64,000 bases of DNA from IMG/VR virus record IMGVR_UViG_3300017971_000250, positions 1 through 64,000 of that record. The stretch is one strand, 5' to 3'. Origin of the DNA: a virus. The position numbers and the translations under genes were made by a program. Below the pieces are notes generated by a model. That model was not told the origin of the DNA and ran no database searches. It saw only the letters and a program-made list of their open reading frames with translations. How positions within the stretch are numbered: the stretch's first letter is position 1; each line of letters starts with the position of its first letter. Positions 52,598 through 60,624 of this stretch are shown in pieces.

Positions 52598-53922
52598 ACC
52601 AGCACCTTGTTTGCGATGAACTCGGTCTCGTAGGCGAGCCCGCCGCCGAGGTCCATCTTGTGACGCACTGCGTGGAAATAGTACGCGCCGGAGAGCCGTG
52701 GCCCGAGCCCCTGTAGCTCATGGACCTGTCGCTTCTGAAGTAGCTCGCAGCCGACGGTCTTCCCGCGCGCCATGACGAAGTGATCCTTCCGCTGCCGGAA
52801 CCACTCGGTCGCCCAGTTTGCTGCCTCGGCCAGGCCCCCGAAAGGCCGCCCCGCAATGACGTCGATCGAGACGCCGCCCGCCGCCATTCGGAATTTCGTG
52901 CTGCTGGTGATCGCGTCCATCAGCACCTCCTCCGAAGCGCCCGCGCCCTCCTCGGGATCCTCGGTGCCCTCCGCCTGGGTCCGCCGACTCGCGCGCCCGG
53001 TCCCCTTGCGCCATTTCGGATCCGGCCCCATTGCGTTCTCGACCAGGACGGTGCTGACCCAGGAATGGTAGTCCTCGCTCCAAGCTAGAACGTGGACGTC
53101 CGTGATCGTATCGCGGATCCCATAGTCAAGCTCGATTTCCAGGAGCGTACTCTCGTCGCCTTCGTTGTACTTGAAGACCAGCTCAGGCTTGATGTTGTAG
53201 CGCTCCGGGATGCGCTTCCAATTGCAAACCCAACGCCGCAGGTCGCGGTCCCAATCGATCCAGAACTCGAAGTTGTTGAGCGTGGCCAGGATGCGAAGGA
53301 ACTCGTAGTCGGACATTCCTTTCGGCTGGACGAGCCCCTCGCCCGGCTCAAAGGTCTTCGCGCTCGTGATCGGATCGATGTTCGGATGCAGGCCCCACTT
53401 CTTTGCGATCTCGCGCACGATTTCGTGGTGCTGCTTCTCGACATAGACCTGCCCGGAGTCCTCCTTCTTTTCGTTCGTGGGGTCCTCGACGGCCGCGCGC
53501 ACGCGCGTCTCTGCACCGCCCGTGATCTCGCCTTCCATGTTCATCAGGAAGAACGCCTTGTCGTGACCGAGAATCTCCAGCATGGGAACGCCGTCGGCAG
53601 GGAACTGCGGAAGGTGACGCGCAAGGATCGCGCGCCCGATAAACTTAAGGCTCGCCTCGCCTCCGTATCCCATGAAGACATCGACCTCGTTGCCGGGCTG
53701 AAAAACCTTGTGGGACACCAGGTCGGGAGGCAGGTCGCCGGAGGTGAAACCGAAGCCCTGGTTGATAACCGAGATGCGAAGCTCGTCGGATAGGTCAACC
53801 GCCGACTCGAATTCGACGGTGCTGATCAGGCGCGAAATGTCCCCCGTGACATCGTTGCCCTCAACGACGAGAGCGACGCGCGGGACGAGGTCCTCTCCGT
53901 ATGCTCGCTCGACCAATGCCAT
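52594..53922 (-). CDS. Baseplate hub protein (gpD/gp27-like)
   Basis: A 442-residue protein. It begins like phage late control D proteins (PRVALVVEGNDVTGDISRLI, STVEFESAVDLSDELRISVI). A QPGNEVDVFMGYGGEA strand and DYEFLRILATLNNFEFWIDW, the conserved hub segment, follow. The C-terminal end (FHAVRHKMDLGGGLAYETEF) is the strand entering the spike-binding barrel. It forms the trimeric tube-to-spike adaptor together with the LysM protein upstream. The start has only weak ribosome-binding sequence. Confidence 0.85.
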   Translation of the reverse strand: MALVERAYGEDLVPRVALVVEGNDVTGDISRLISTVEFESAVDLSDELRISVINQGFGFTSGDLPPDLVSHKVFQPGNEVDVFMGYGGEASLKFIGRAILARHLPQFPADGVPMLEILGHDKAFFLMNMEGEITGGAETRVRAAVEDPTNEKKEDSGQVYVEKQHHEIVREIAKKWGLHPNIDPITSAKTFEPGEGLVQPKGMSDYEFLRILATLNNFEFWIDWDRDLRRWVCNWKRIPERYNIKPELVFKYNEGDESTLLEIELDYGIRDTITDVHVLAWSEDYHSWVSTVLVENAMGPDPKWRKGTGRASRRTQAEGTEDPEEGAGASEEVLMDAITSSTKFRMAAGGVSIDVIAGRPFGGLAEAANWATEWFRQRKDHFVMARGKTVGCELLQKRQVHELQGLGPRLSGAYYFHAVRHKMDLGGGLAYETEFIANKVLV

Positions 53923-53924
53923 CG

Positions 53925-54743
53925 CTACAACACATGGGACACGCGCGACTTGCGGCGGTCCTCAAAAAGCTCCCTTCGCATCGTGCTCGCCGCAGTCGTC
54001 CGCACCAGCGGGATCGAGTATGGGGTCGGTGTGAGGCCCCGGAATCGACTCGGCTTCAGGACGTCGACGGTCTGCCCTCCCACCAGGAATTCCTTTGACG
54101 GATTGCGCCTCCGTAGGAGGTCGCCCTTGAGCGCCTCCTTGTAGTGCAGCCGGGCAAGCTCCTCCCAGGTATCCCCGGTCCGGACGATGTGATGAAACGT
54201 ATCACGGTCCAGATCGGCGAGGCTCGGAATCTCGATCCCGAACGGCTCGTAGTGCTTCAGGCGCATCCGGAACTGGACGGTGCGTAGCTGCTGTCCCGGG
54301 CCGGTCCCGAGCAGCGCCCCGTAGAGCCGATCAGCAATGACCCCGGTGATCGTATCGTTTGCCCGGGGCTCGCCGTACTCAATGCCGCCGACCGATTCGA
54401 TAATGACGCTGGTGTCGATGATGAAGTCGCCCCAGGAGAAGGTCCAGAGGGGCGGCCGCTTGAGCGTCGCGTTCGCGCGCACCGCCGCGATGAGCGCCTC
54501 GACCTTGTCCGAAATCGTGTCGGTCGTCCGCTCCGCGAAGAGCAGCGCCCGGAAGGAGTAGGTTTCCGATTCCTGCGTGACGTATTGGAGCACGGGATGA
54601 TCGCGTCCGAAGGCGGACTTCTCCGCCCAATTGGACGCCACGTTTCGAATGAAACGATCCGGGACGAACTGGAACTCGATCGCCCGGTATCCTTCGTCGT
54701 TCGGATCCAACCTCGGCTTCGGTGCTCGTTTCAGAATACCCAT
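53925..54743 (-). CDS. LysM-type tube-terminal/hub protein (gp53-like)
   Basis: A 272-residue protein. The N-terminal part follows contractile-injection-system EVR1/gp53 proteins (FVPDRFIRNVASNWAEKS, HPVLQYVTQESETYSFRALL). The C-terminal LysM-like part has FHHIVRTGDTWEELARLHYK, LLRRRNPSKEFLVGGQTVDVL. Such proteins connect tube, hub and wedge. AGGAGCAGAGCG precedes the ATG. It sits between tape measure and hub, as expected. Confidence 0.82.
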   Translation of the reverse strand: MGILKRAPKPRLDPNDEGYRAIEFQFVPDRFIRNVASNWAEKSAFGRDHPVLQYVTQESETYSFRALLFAERTTDTISDKVEALIAAVRANATLKRPPLWTFSWGDFIIDTSVIIESVGGIEYGEPRANDTITGVIADRLYGALLGTGPGQQLRTVQFRMRLKHYEPFGIEIPSLADLDRDTFHHIVRTGDTWEELARLHYKEALKGDLLRRRNPSKEFLVGGQTVDVLKPSRFRGLTPTPYSIPLVRTTAASTMRRELFEDRRKSRVSHVL

Positions 54744-54753
54744 CGCTCTGCTC

Positions 54754-57700
54754 CTAGACCCTGACCGGGGTCATGTCGACGGCGCGCACGATCAGCGACC
54801 GCCGCTGCCACGGTTTCGTCTTCGCGCCCGCCCGGTCCCGGATGCCGACGCGATACTTCTCTGTGGCGACTGCGACTTTCTGACCGTCGATCTCGACGTT
54901 GGTGACATGAGTCATGTCAATTGGTGGGATCTCTTCTCCTTCCTCCTCTCCACGCTTCTCTCTGATCGTCTCCGCTAGCTGCTCCTCAAGTGATTTAGGT
55001 TTTCCCCCATACAGCTCCTCCATCATCTTCTCATAAGGCGTTACCGGATGCGTGGGGGCGAGCGAAATTTCCGATTCGCTAAGCTCGCGGAGTCCCTGGA
55101 CCGCACCCGACAGGTCGATTCCGATCTTCTTCGCAATTCCAGAAATCGAATCCAGGATAGTCGCCAAGATTCCCGCTGCCGTCCGCATTGGGGTGAGGAG
55201 CCAATTCACAAGCTGGACGCCGAATTCTCCGACCTTCCGTGCCGCCTCCGCGAACAGTTTGATCATCGCCGGAAGCACCATCGCAACGTATTTACCCGCT
55301 TGAATGAAGAGCCAGACGAGGGGACGGAACGCGGCCCATAGGATCTTCCCGACGACCACTAGTCCTTTAATCGCCACTCCGATGAGTTTGAAGATGATCA
55401 CGAGCACGTCAGCAATCGGGCGCATCGCGGACATCCAGGTGCCGCCAACCTCACCCGCCGCCTGTCCGAACATACCCAATACATCCCCCATGACCGTCCG
55501 GAACAGATCACCGATCGGGGCGACGGCTTCCATGAACGCATCGATCACGGGCCCGAATATCAGGCTGAGTTTGTGCCAGGTTGTTCTCACGAATTCGATC
55601 GACTTTCCAAAGCCCGATGCAATAGCGCCGCCAATACGCCCAAACATCTCACCCGTGCTCTCGCCACGTTTCTGAAGTAGAAGCAGCAGCACACCCACGA
55701 TCGCCCCGACAATCCCGAGCGCCTTGAGTGATCCCGCCGCCGCCCCGGCACCTCGGGCAATCCAGGATCCCGCCCGGCCGAAGCGCCCGGCCGCGACGGC
55801 CGCCCCGATCAAAGCGCCCTCGGTCTTCGCCGTCGCCGGAGTCGTCCGCGCTGCCGCTGCCCCGATAGCCTGAAGCCCGGCCGCCGCCGCCGCCGTTCCG
55901 CCCGCCGCCTGGGTCCCCGCCGCCCCAAGGCCCCGAAGCGCACCGGCAGCCCCCGTGATGGGGCCTGTGGCTGTCGTAGCGGCCGTCCCTGCCTCTCCAA
56001 GCGCCGTGGCGGTAGCTTGGACCGGACCGGGAGCCGTTAGGGCCGCTGTGCGCAGCGCTCGCATTGCCGATGCCGCGCTGAGGGTTCCGCCCGCCGCCAT
56101 CTCGGCTTTGATGGCTTCGTCGCTCAGCGCCGTCGAGGTCCGGTAGATCGGCGTCGCCGCCTGGGAGGCCGCCGTACCAACCGCCGAGGTCCCGACCGCC
56201 GCCGCCTCGGTCGTAGCCGCTGCCGCTCCAGCCGCCGCGCCCAGGGTCCCGACGCCAGTAGCCGCCGCTGCTGACTCAGCACCGGCAGCAGCCGCTGATG
56301 TCCCCATCCCCAGTAGGCCGCCGCCGAGCCCAGTGACCACGCCGATTGCGCCCCGGACGATGTTGACCCCTCCGGTCAGGATTCCGAAGAGCCCGCCGAA
56401 GGCGAACTTCAAACCAACGACCGACAGCAACACCGGCCCGGCCACCGCGCCCACGAGCGCGATGGTCGTTGCGAAACGTGCCGCCGCGCGGATCCCTTCC
56501 TCACTCATTGACGTTAGTCCGAGCGCCTCGGCTCCACGCTTGACCGTATCGAAGAGCCCCGTGACCGCGTCGGCAATTCCCTGGACCGCCTCGAAGATCC
56601 CCCGAGCGATCGCAACCGCCGTCTCTGGATTGAGGAAGCTATCCTTCTCCGCCCCCATCATCACCGCAATCGAACCGACCGACTCCATCTGGTCCCGGAC
56701 ATTCTGGAGCGGGTCGGCAACGCCCGCCTGGACCGCGCGCATCCCGAAGACGATGCTGTTGAGCCCATCGATCACGCGCCCGATGGCGATAGCAAACGGC
56801 TCCTCGAATTTCTCCTCCAGGGTGATCCAGAATGCCTCGACGGACGCGCCCACCATCTTGAGCGCCCCCGAGACGTTCTTGAGCCGCGTATCGGCCATCC
56901 GCTTCGCGGCCCCGTCCGCACCCTCGAATTGCTTGGTCAACTCCTGGAGCCGTCCCGCCTCCGTCTTCAGGAGCGCATTCCCGGCACGCATCCCCCGGAT
57001 CCCGAATAGCGTCTGCAGCGCGCTCTCCTTCTGGACCGGGGTGAGCTTTTCGAGCCCTGTGCGAAGACGATCAACAACCGTTCCGAGACCGTAGGTTGTC
57101 ACGCTAACCTGGTGTGCCTGCAGCCCCATATCCATGAGCAGCTTCTTCGCCTGCTTCGATGGGCTCGCCAGGTGGATCAGCATTTGCGAGAAGTTTGTCC
57201 CCGCCATCGACGCGCGGACACCACGGTCGGCCATGACCGCAAAGGCGGCCGTCGTCTCTTCGAGGCTGATATTCATCATCGACGCCTGCGCCGCGCCGTA
57301 GACGAACGACTCCCCGAGCATTCGGATGTTCGTATTGGCGCTGGCCGCCGCGTTCGCAAGGACATCGGCAACGTGCCCCGCGTCGCTGGCGTCGAGGTTC
57401 ATCCCCCGGACCGCGATGGAGATGATATCGGCGGCCTCGGCCATCTCCAGCCCTTCGGCTGCGGCTGCGGCAAGAACACCCGGGGTCGCCCCCAGGACTT
57501 CGTTGACGTTGAAGCCCGCGCGGGAGAGAATCTCCATCGCGTTAGCGACCTGGGTTCCGGTGTAGACGGTCTGTAGAGATAGATCGACGGCGTTCTGACG
57601 CAGCCGACTCATGTCCTCGCTGGTTGCATTCGTGATCGCCTGGACGCCGGACATTCCCTCGTTGAACTTCGTCGCGGAGCGGACGCCCATAGCGACCGGG

Positions 57701-57822
57701 ACGGTGAGCGCAAGAAGGGAGCCGCCAAGAGCACCGGCTCCCATCGTGACCTGGCTCATGCCCTGCTTCATCCGGCCGACCGATGCGTGCAGTGACTGGA
57801 ACTGCCGCTGCGTTTGTCGCAT
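54754..57822 (-). CDS. Tail tape measure protein
   Basis: At least 1022 residues. The N-terminal TIGR01760-type region has VRSATKFNEGMSGVQAITNA, SLQTVYTGTQVANAMEILS, RAGFNVNEVLGATPGVLAAA, and GTNFSQMLIHLASPSKQAKK. It is followed by Ala/Thr-rich low complexity (about 480-680) and several hydrophobic helices. It sets tail length and is ejected into the host. The frame is also open and protein-like upstream of this ATG back to 57894 (NLFENVGIGAVLSFDNSRAV region), but without a normal start codon; an HNH gene directly abuts it (see findings). Confidence 0.9.
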   Translation of the reverse strand: MRQTQRQFQSLHASVGRMKQGMSQVTMGAGALGGSLLALTVPVAMGVRSATKFNEGMSGVQAITNATSEDMSRLRQNAVDLSLQTVYTGTQVANAMEILSRAGFNVNEVLGATPGVLAAAAAEGLEMAEAADIISIAVRGMNLDASDAGHVADVLANAAASANTNIRMLGESFVYGAAQASMMNISLEETTAAFAVMADRGVRASMAGTNFSQMLIHLASPSKQAKKLLMDMGLQAHQVSVTTYGLGTVVDRLRTGLEKLTPVQKESALQTLFGIRGMRAGNALLKTEAGRLQELTKQFEGADGAAKRMADTRLKNVSGALKMVGASVEAFWITLEEKFEEPFAIAIGRVIDGLNSIVFGMRAVQAGVADPLQNVRDQMESVGSIAVMMGAEKDSFLNPETAVAIARGIFEAVQGIADAVTGLFDTVKRGAEALGLTSMSEEGIRAAARFATTIALVGAVAGPVLLSVVGLKFAFGGLFGILTGGVNIVRGAIGVVTGLGGGLLGMGTSAAAAGAESAAAATGVGTLGAAAGAAAATTEAAAVGTSAVGTAASQAATPIYRTSTALSDEAIKAEMAAGGTLSAASAMRALRTAALTAPGPVQATATALGEAGTAATTATGPITGAAGALRGLGAAGTQAAGGTAAAAAGLQAIGAAAARTTPATAKTEGALIGAAVAAGRFGRAGSWIARGAGAAAGSLKALGIVGAIVGVLLLLLQKRGESTGEMFGRIGGAIASGFGKSIEFVRTTWHKLSLIFGPVIDAFMEAVAPIGDLFRTVMGDVLGMFGQAAGEVGGTWMSAMRPIADVLVIIFKLIGVAIKGLVVVGKILWAAFRPLVWLFIQAGKYVAMVLPAMIKLFAEAARKVGEFGVQLVNWLLTPMRTAAGILATILDSISGIAKKIGIDLSGAVQGLRELSESEISLAPTHPVTPYEKMMEELYGGKPKSLEEQLAETIREKRGEEEGEEIPPIDMTHVTNVEIDGQKVAVATEKYRVGIRDRAGAKTKPWQRRSLIVRAVDMTPVRV

Positions 57823-57899
57823 CGCCCCAACGGCCCGACTATTGTCGAAGCTGAGGACTGCGCCTATGCCGACATTTTCAAACAGGTTGGGCTCTCAAT

Positions 57900-58427
57900 C
57901 TACGGCCCCACATGACTCCAATTTGTCCTGTCAAGAACAAAACGGATCGTGCTGCGCGTGACGCCGTATTCACGCGCTAGAGCACCGATATTCAATTCGG
58001 GAAACCGGAATCGCCGTTGTCGGATCTCACGCACCTGTGCTTCGGTAAGTTTTGCCCGCGAATGCGTTTCACCACGCGTCCCTGGACCACGCATGTGACC
58101 CTTCGTCGCTGCGTCCTGAATGTTGTCTTTCTGCGTTCCTAGAAATAGGTGATCAGGATTCACACAAAGGGGGTTATCGCAATGGTGACAAACCTGCAGA
58201 CCGCGTGGAATCGCTCCGCGATGAAGGATCCAGGAGGCACGATAAGCCGTTGTCCGCTTCCCGTTGTCTAGAACGGTTTGTCCCCTGGACTGATCGACTC
58301 CGCACCGCGCTCCGGTCCAGAGCCAGCAACCGGACCGATTCCGTTGGATGTACTGATAGAATCGCTCCCGTAGAGGAATCCGTGCGAACGTCCCATCATC
58401 GCAACGCACTGCGTTCAGATTTGCCAT
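57900..58427 (-). CDS. Free-standing HNH endonuclease at tape-measure 5' end
   Basis: A 175-residue protein. LRERFYQYIQRNRSGCWLWTG, a CGVDQSRGQT segment, CHHCDNPLCVNPDHLFLGTQ and KDNIQDAATKGHMRGPGTRG form the HNH_3-type homing nuclease core. A C-terminal helix-turn-helix (LTEAQVREIRQRRF, IGALAREYGVTRSTIRFVL) would recognise DNA. It begins MANL, and NLFENVGIG occurs in the tape-measure frame right after its stop, as if the tape-measure start had been taken over. Less GC-rich DNA supports acquisition. Confidence 0.9.
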   Translation of the reverse strand: MANLNAVRCDDGTFARIPLRERFYQYIQRNRSGCWLWTGARCGVDQSRGQTVLDNGKRTTAYRASWILHRGAIPRGLQVCHHCDNPLCVNPDHLFLGTQKDNIQDAATKGHMRGPGTRGETHSRAKLTEAQVREIRQRRFRFPELNIGALAREYGVTRSTIRFVLDRTNWSHVGP

Positions 58428-58454
58428 CGTCGCCCACCTTGTAGGTGTCGCCGT

Positions 58455-58745
58455 CTATCGTTTGCGGCCGCGCGTCTTCGGAACCAGTAACCGAGCTAGT
58501 TGTCGGACAGCTCCACCAAACGCGCCGACCTCTTGCTGCCTTCTTTTAAGCTCCTTCCCCACGAACTCCGCGTGAGCCTCGCGCTCTCGACTCGTCATGT
58601 GGTGGACCTCCGTCCAGGTCAGTCCACCGTGATACACCAAGAAGAAAATCTCCTCGGCTATTTCTCTCCACTCTCGGAGGGGGAAGAGAGCCCGAAAAAA
58701 ACGTCGTAACTCCACTCGATCGTCTGCATCAGCGACCGCGCGCAC
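58455..58745 (-). CDS. Tail assembly chaperone T extension (via -1 frameshift)
   Basis: A 96-codon frame overlapping the end of the chaperone gene in the -1 frame. It has no useful start of its own. It is expected to be made as a fusion after slippage at 58694-58700: 300 residues of G plus 79 residues (RALFPLREWREIAEEIFFLV, GGLTWTEVHHMTSREREAHA...) giving about 379. The position just before the tape measure and the -1 geometry are those of lambda gpG/gpGT. The T part normally recruits tube subunits to the tape measure. Confidence 0.8.
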   Translation of the reverse strand: MRAVADADDRVELRRFFRALFPLREWREIAEEIFFLVYHGGLTWTEVHHMTSREREAHAEFVGKELKRRQQEVGAFGGAVRQLARLLVPKTRGRKR

Positions 58746-59593
58746 TTCTCGCAGTCCGCCTCGATGAATAGCTGCGGTCCCGCCATCGACTCCTGGACGG
58801 CAGCCATCAACTCATTCTTGGTCTTGACCCTCATCCGCGCCCGCTCCAGATCCTGCAGCGTCACGATGATCGGTTTGCCGTCTAGCTCCTTGATCGCGCC
58901 TTTGAGCATCACCATGTCCCGGATCGCGGGGTTGAAGGCATGAATCCCCTCCAGCGCCGGGGTATCCATCGCTGCCCACTCGATCGGTCCAATCGTGAGC
59001 GCCGTCCCCGTTTCCTTTCCGAAAGTGATCGGCTCGTCGAGGATATGCTCGAAGGTCTGATCGACGAGCGTGTCCTCCTCGCCGTCCCCGTAGTCGATCA
59101 CCTTGACGTCGAGGTCGTTCAAGTCGGTGCTGAAGCGGAAGGTTGACCGGCAACCGGGGCAAGTGATCCCGATCGGGAACTCGGTGCCGAGCGATTCGAC
59201 GCGGACCCAAAAGTAGGTGTAGAGAACGTCCATCATTTGCATCTTGGCCAGCGCGACGAGCCGCTCCGACTTCTTCATCTTCTCGAAGTCGTGCGGCCCT
59301 AGCTGCGTGCAGGTGACGGACAGCACCTCGGAGACCAGGCGGCCAGCCGTGAGGCCCTTCGCCTTCGCCCGGAAGCCACCGATCTCCTTTTCCTCGGCAA
59401 GCGTGAATTCACGAACGCCGATCGTGCGCTCGAACTTCTGACCGGAAGGAATGCCGACAGGAAGGCGCGCCCCTAGATCGCCGAGGGTCGTCGTTCGATA
59501 CCGCGCGATCTTGAGGGGCGCATCAGCCGTTGCCGTTTCGGATTCTGCCTTCTTCATGCCAGGCGACACGCGCCTGATCTTCTTCTCGTCCAT
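58658..59593 (-). CDS. Tail assembly chaperone G-like protein
   Basis: A 311-residue protein. After a charged N-terminus, the core has SGQKFERTIGVREFTLAEEK, a helical MQMMDVLYTYFWVRVESLG, a zinc-ribbon-like CPGCRSTFRF and later CEKCARSL, then MKGAIKELDGK-like sequence and TIEWSYDVFFG at the slip site. Size, Cys pairs and position between tube and tape measure match T4-like/P2-like tail-assembly chaperones. GGAGGATCG precedes the ATG. Confidence 0.75.
   Translation of the reverse strand: MDEKKIRRVSPGMKKAESETATADAPLKIARYRTTTLGDLGARLPVGIPSGQKFERTIGVREFTLAEEKEIGGFRAKAKGLTAGRLVSEVLSVTCTQLGPHDFEKMKKSERLVALAKMQMMDVLYTYFWVRVESLGTEFPIGITCPGCRSTFRFSTDLNDLDVKVIDYGDGEEDTLVDQTFEHILDEPITFGKETGTALTIGPIEWAAMDTPALEGIHAFNPAIRDMVMLKGAIKELDGKPIIVTLQDLERARMRVKTKNELMAAVQESMAGPQLFIEADCEKCARSLMQTIEWSYDVFFGLSSPSESGEK
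58694..58700 (-). promoter_or_regulatory. -1 ribosomal frameshift slippery site U UUU UUC
   Basis: The coding sequence GTT TTT TTC in the chaperone gene contains the canonical X XXY YYZ heptamer U UUU UUC. A one-base backward slip continues in the T frame as CGG GCT CTC. Downstream sequence up to the zero-frame stop at 58658 is CT-rich with no obvious pseudoknot, so a stimulatory structure is not shown. Confidence 0.75.
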
Positions 59594-59646
59594 CGATCCT
59601 CCAATCGCCCCGTGGGGCTTGTGAGGTTAGAGCCTGCACTGACTGG

Positions 59647-59753
59647 AGCGGGTCCCGTCACTGCGGCCGTGAATGATCGGTTTGCGCACTCGTAGCATCG
59701 ACGCTCGCGCCTACCGCCTCATCCCTCTAAGACCCGACCAGCCAGGACCCGCT
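59647..59753. other. Intergenic element with 9-bp closing inverted repeat
   Basis: AGCGGGTCC at 59647-59655 pairs with GGACCCGCT at 59745-59753, enclosing about 90 bases with further short stems. The stop of the tail tube gene lies in the right arm. It is not tRNA-like (no T-loop). A weak terminator or mRNA-stability element that sets the tube:chaperone ratio would fit, but is unproven. Confidence 0.35.
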
Positions 59754-60192
59754 AGACCGGGATCACTTCGTCGACCGAGAGCGCCCAGGAGATATTCACG
59801 ATGTCGCCATCGTTCGCCATATCGAGGTCAGGCGAACTCCGGCTCGTCGGGAATACTCCGATCAGCGAGTAGGATCGGAACCCGGTGCCGTCCACGGTCT
59901 GCATGATGAGCGTCGCAGCCTTCTTGTAGGTCGGGCTGCCCGCCTTCGCCTCACCGAACCACAACTCCATCGCTGCGATTTCGGTATCGTGATGCGCGGG
60001 GAGCGCGATGGTGACTTCGGTCGGGTTGGTATCCCCGCCCGTCGCCCGCGTCCGATCCGGAAGATCGGTCGTTAGCAGCTCCTCGCTGATTCCACTGACC
60101 GTCACTGGCGTCAGTGGCGGAAGCCCAATCACATGAAGCTCGTAACGATTCGTTGCGATGTGATTGGGCTGGAGTGTTCCTTTCAGACCCAT
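59752..60192 (-). CDS. Tail tube protein (gp19-like)
   Basis: A 146-residue protein. The beta-barrel pattern of contractile-tail tube proteins is present: NRYELHVIGLPPLTPVTVSG, a loop region, TEVTIALPAHHDTEIAAMEL, KKAATLIMQTVDGTGFRSYS, LIGVFPTSRS and DGDIVNISWALSVDEVIPV at the C-terminus. Located directly after the sheath region and before the chaperones, as in other myoviruses. GGAGGTAGAAAG precedes the ATG. Confidence 0.82.
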   Translation of the reverse strand: MGLKGTLQPNHIATNRYELHVIGLPPLTPVTVSGISEELLTTDLPDRTRATGGDTNPTEVTIALPAHHDTEIAAMELWFGEAKAGSPTYKKAATLIMQTVDGTGFRSYSLIGVFPTSRSSPDLDMANDGDIVNISWALSVDEVIPV

Positions 60193-60244
60193 CTTTCTAC
60201 CTCCAGGCTTGCACCGCTAGCGCGTGCGGCCAGTGGCCTCGTTT

Positions 60245-60511
60245 CTAAGTCTCGTAGTCGACATACTGCGTGCCCGCGCTCGCCGCACTCGGCGTCAGCG
60301 AATTCTCGGGCGCGCCAGTATCAGGCAGCGAGCACCTCGATGCTGCGTAGGAGCTACCCGGGCACTCGTGGGTGTGTGCGTTGTACTTCGTGCGCAGGTC
60401 TTTCAACTCCTGCACGATGGCGAAGAGCACGTCCTTGACATTCGAGTCGGTGAACCGATCCGTGCCGATCCCGCCCTCGCCGATTGACTTCCTGACTGTT
60501 ACGACCGCCAT
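60245..60511 (-). CDS. Small hypothetical protein between sheath and tube
   Basis: An 88-residue protein, MAVVTVRKSIGEGGIGTDRF, then VKDVLFAIVQELKDLRTKYN and an HTHE motif. A related KYNAHIHPTG-type element ends the spike, and such KYN(A)H.H sequences are frequent in phage fibre and needle proteins. GGAGGAGGGAAAAGG precedes the ATG. It is probably a minor virion or assembly protein. Confidence 0.65.
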   Translation of the reverse strand: MAVVTVRKSIGEGGIGTDRFTDSNVKDVLFAIVQELKDLRTKYNAHTHECPGSSYAASRCSLPDTGAPENSLTPSAASAGTQYVDYET

Positions 60512-60542
60512 CGTCCTTTTCCCTCCTCCTATGAGTGGGTTG

Positions 60543-60616
60543 TTGCGGGAGCGGAAATCGAATCCGCTTCTTCGTGGTTATGAGCCACGCGAGATGCCTT
60601 ACCTCCCCCCCCCGCG
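60543..60616 (-). tRNA. tRNA-Met(CAU), initiator-like
   Basis: A complete cloverleaf read on the minus strand: acceptor 60616-60610 with 60550-60544, D arm 60607-60591 (GGGA/TCTC with one wobble), anticodon arm 60589-60573 (CGTGG CTCATAA CCACG, anticodon CAT at 60582-60580), 5-base variable loop, and T arm GCGGA TTCGATT TCCGC (60567-60551). Position 1 is C and position 72 is A; this C1:A72 mismatch and the CTCATAA loop are hallmarks of bacterial initiator tRNA. The anticodon stem has TGG/CCA instead of three G:C pairs. CCA is not encoded. The nine-G run (60605-60613) could hide a homopolymer length error. Confidence 0.88.
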
Positions 60617-60624
60617 TCAATCCC

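Noticed and set aside
57822-58460. Group I intron in the tape measure gene
   Set aside because: Only about 30 bases lie outside the HNH frame, too little for an intron core; a gene insertion is simpler.
59643-59755. tRNA-like element closed by GCGGGTCC/GGACCCGC
   Set aside because: No T-loop consensus next to the closing stem and no anticodon arm.
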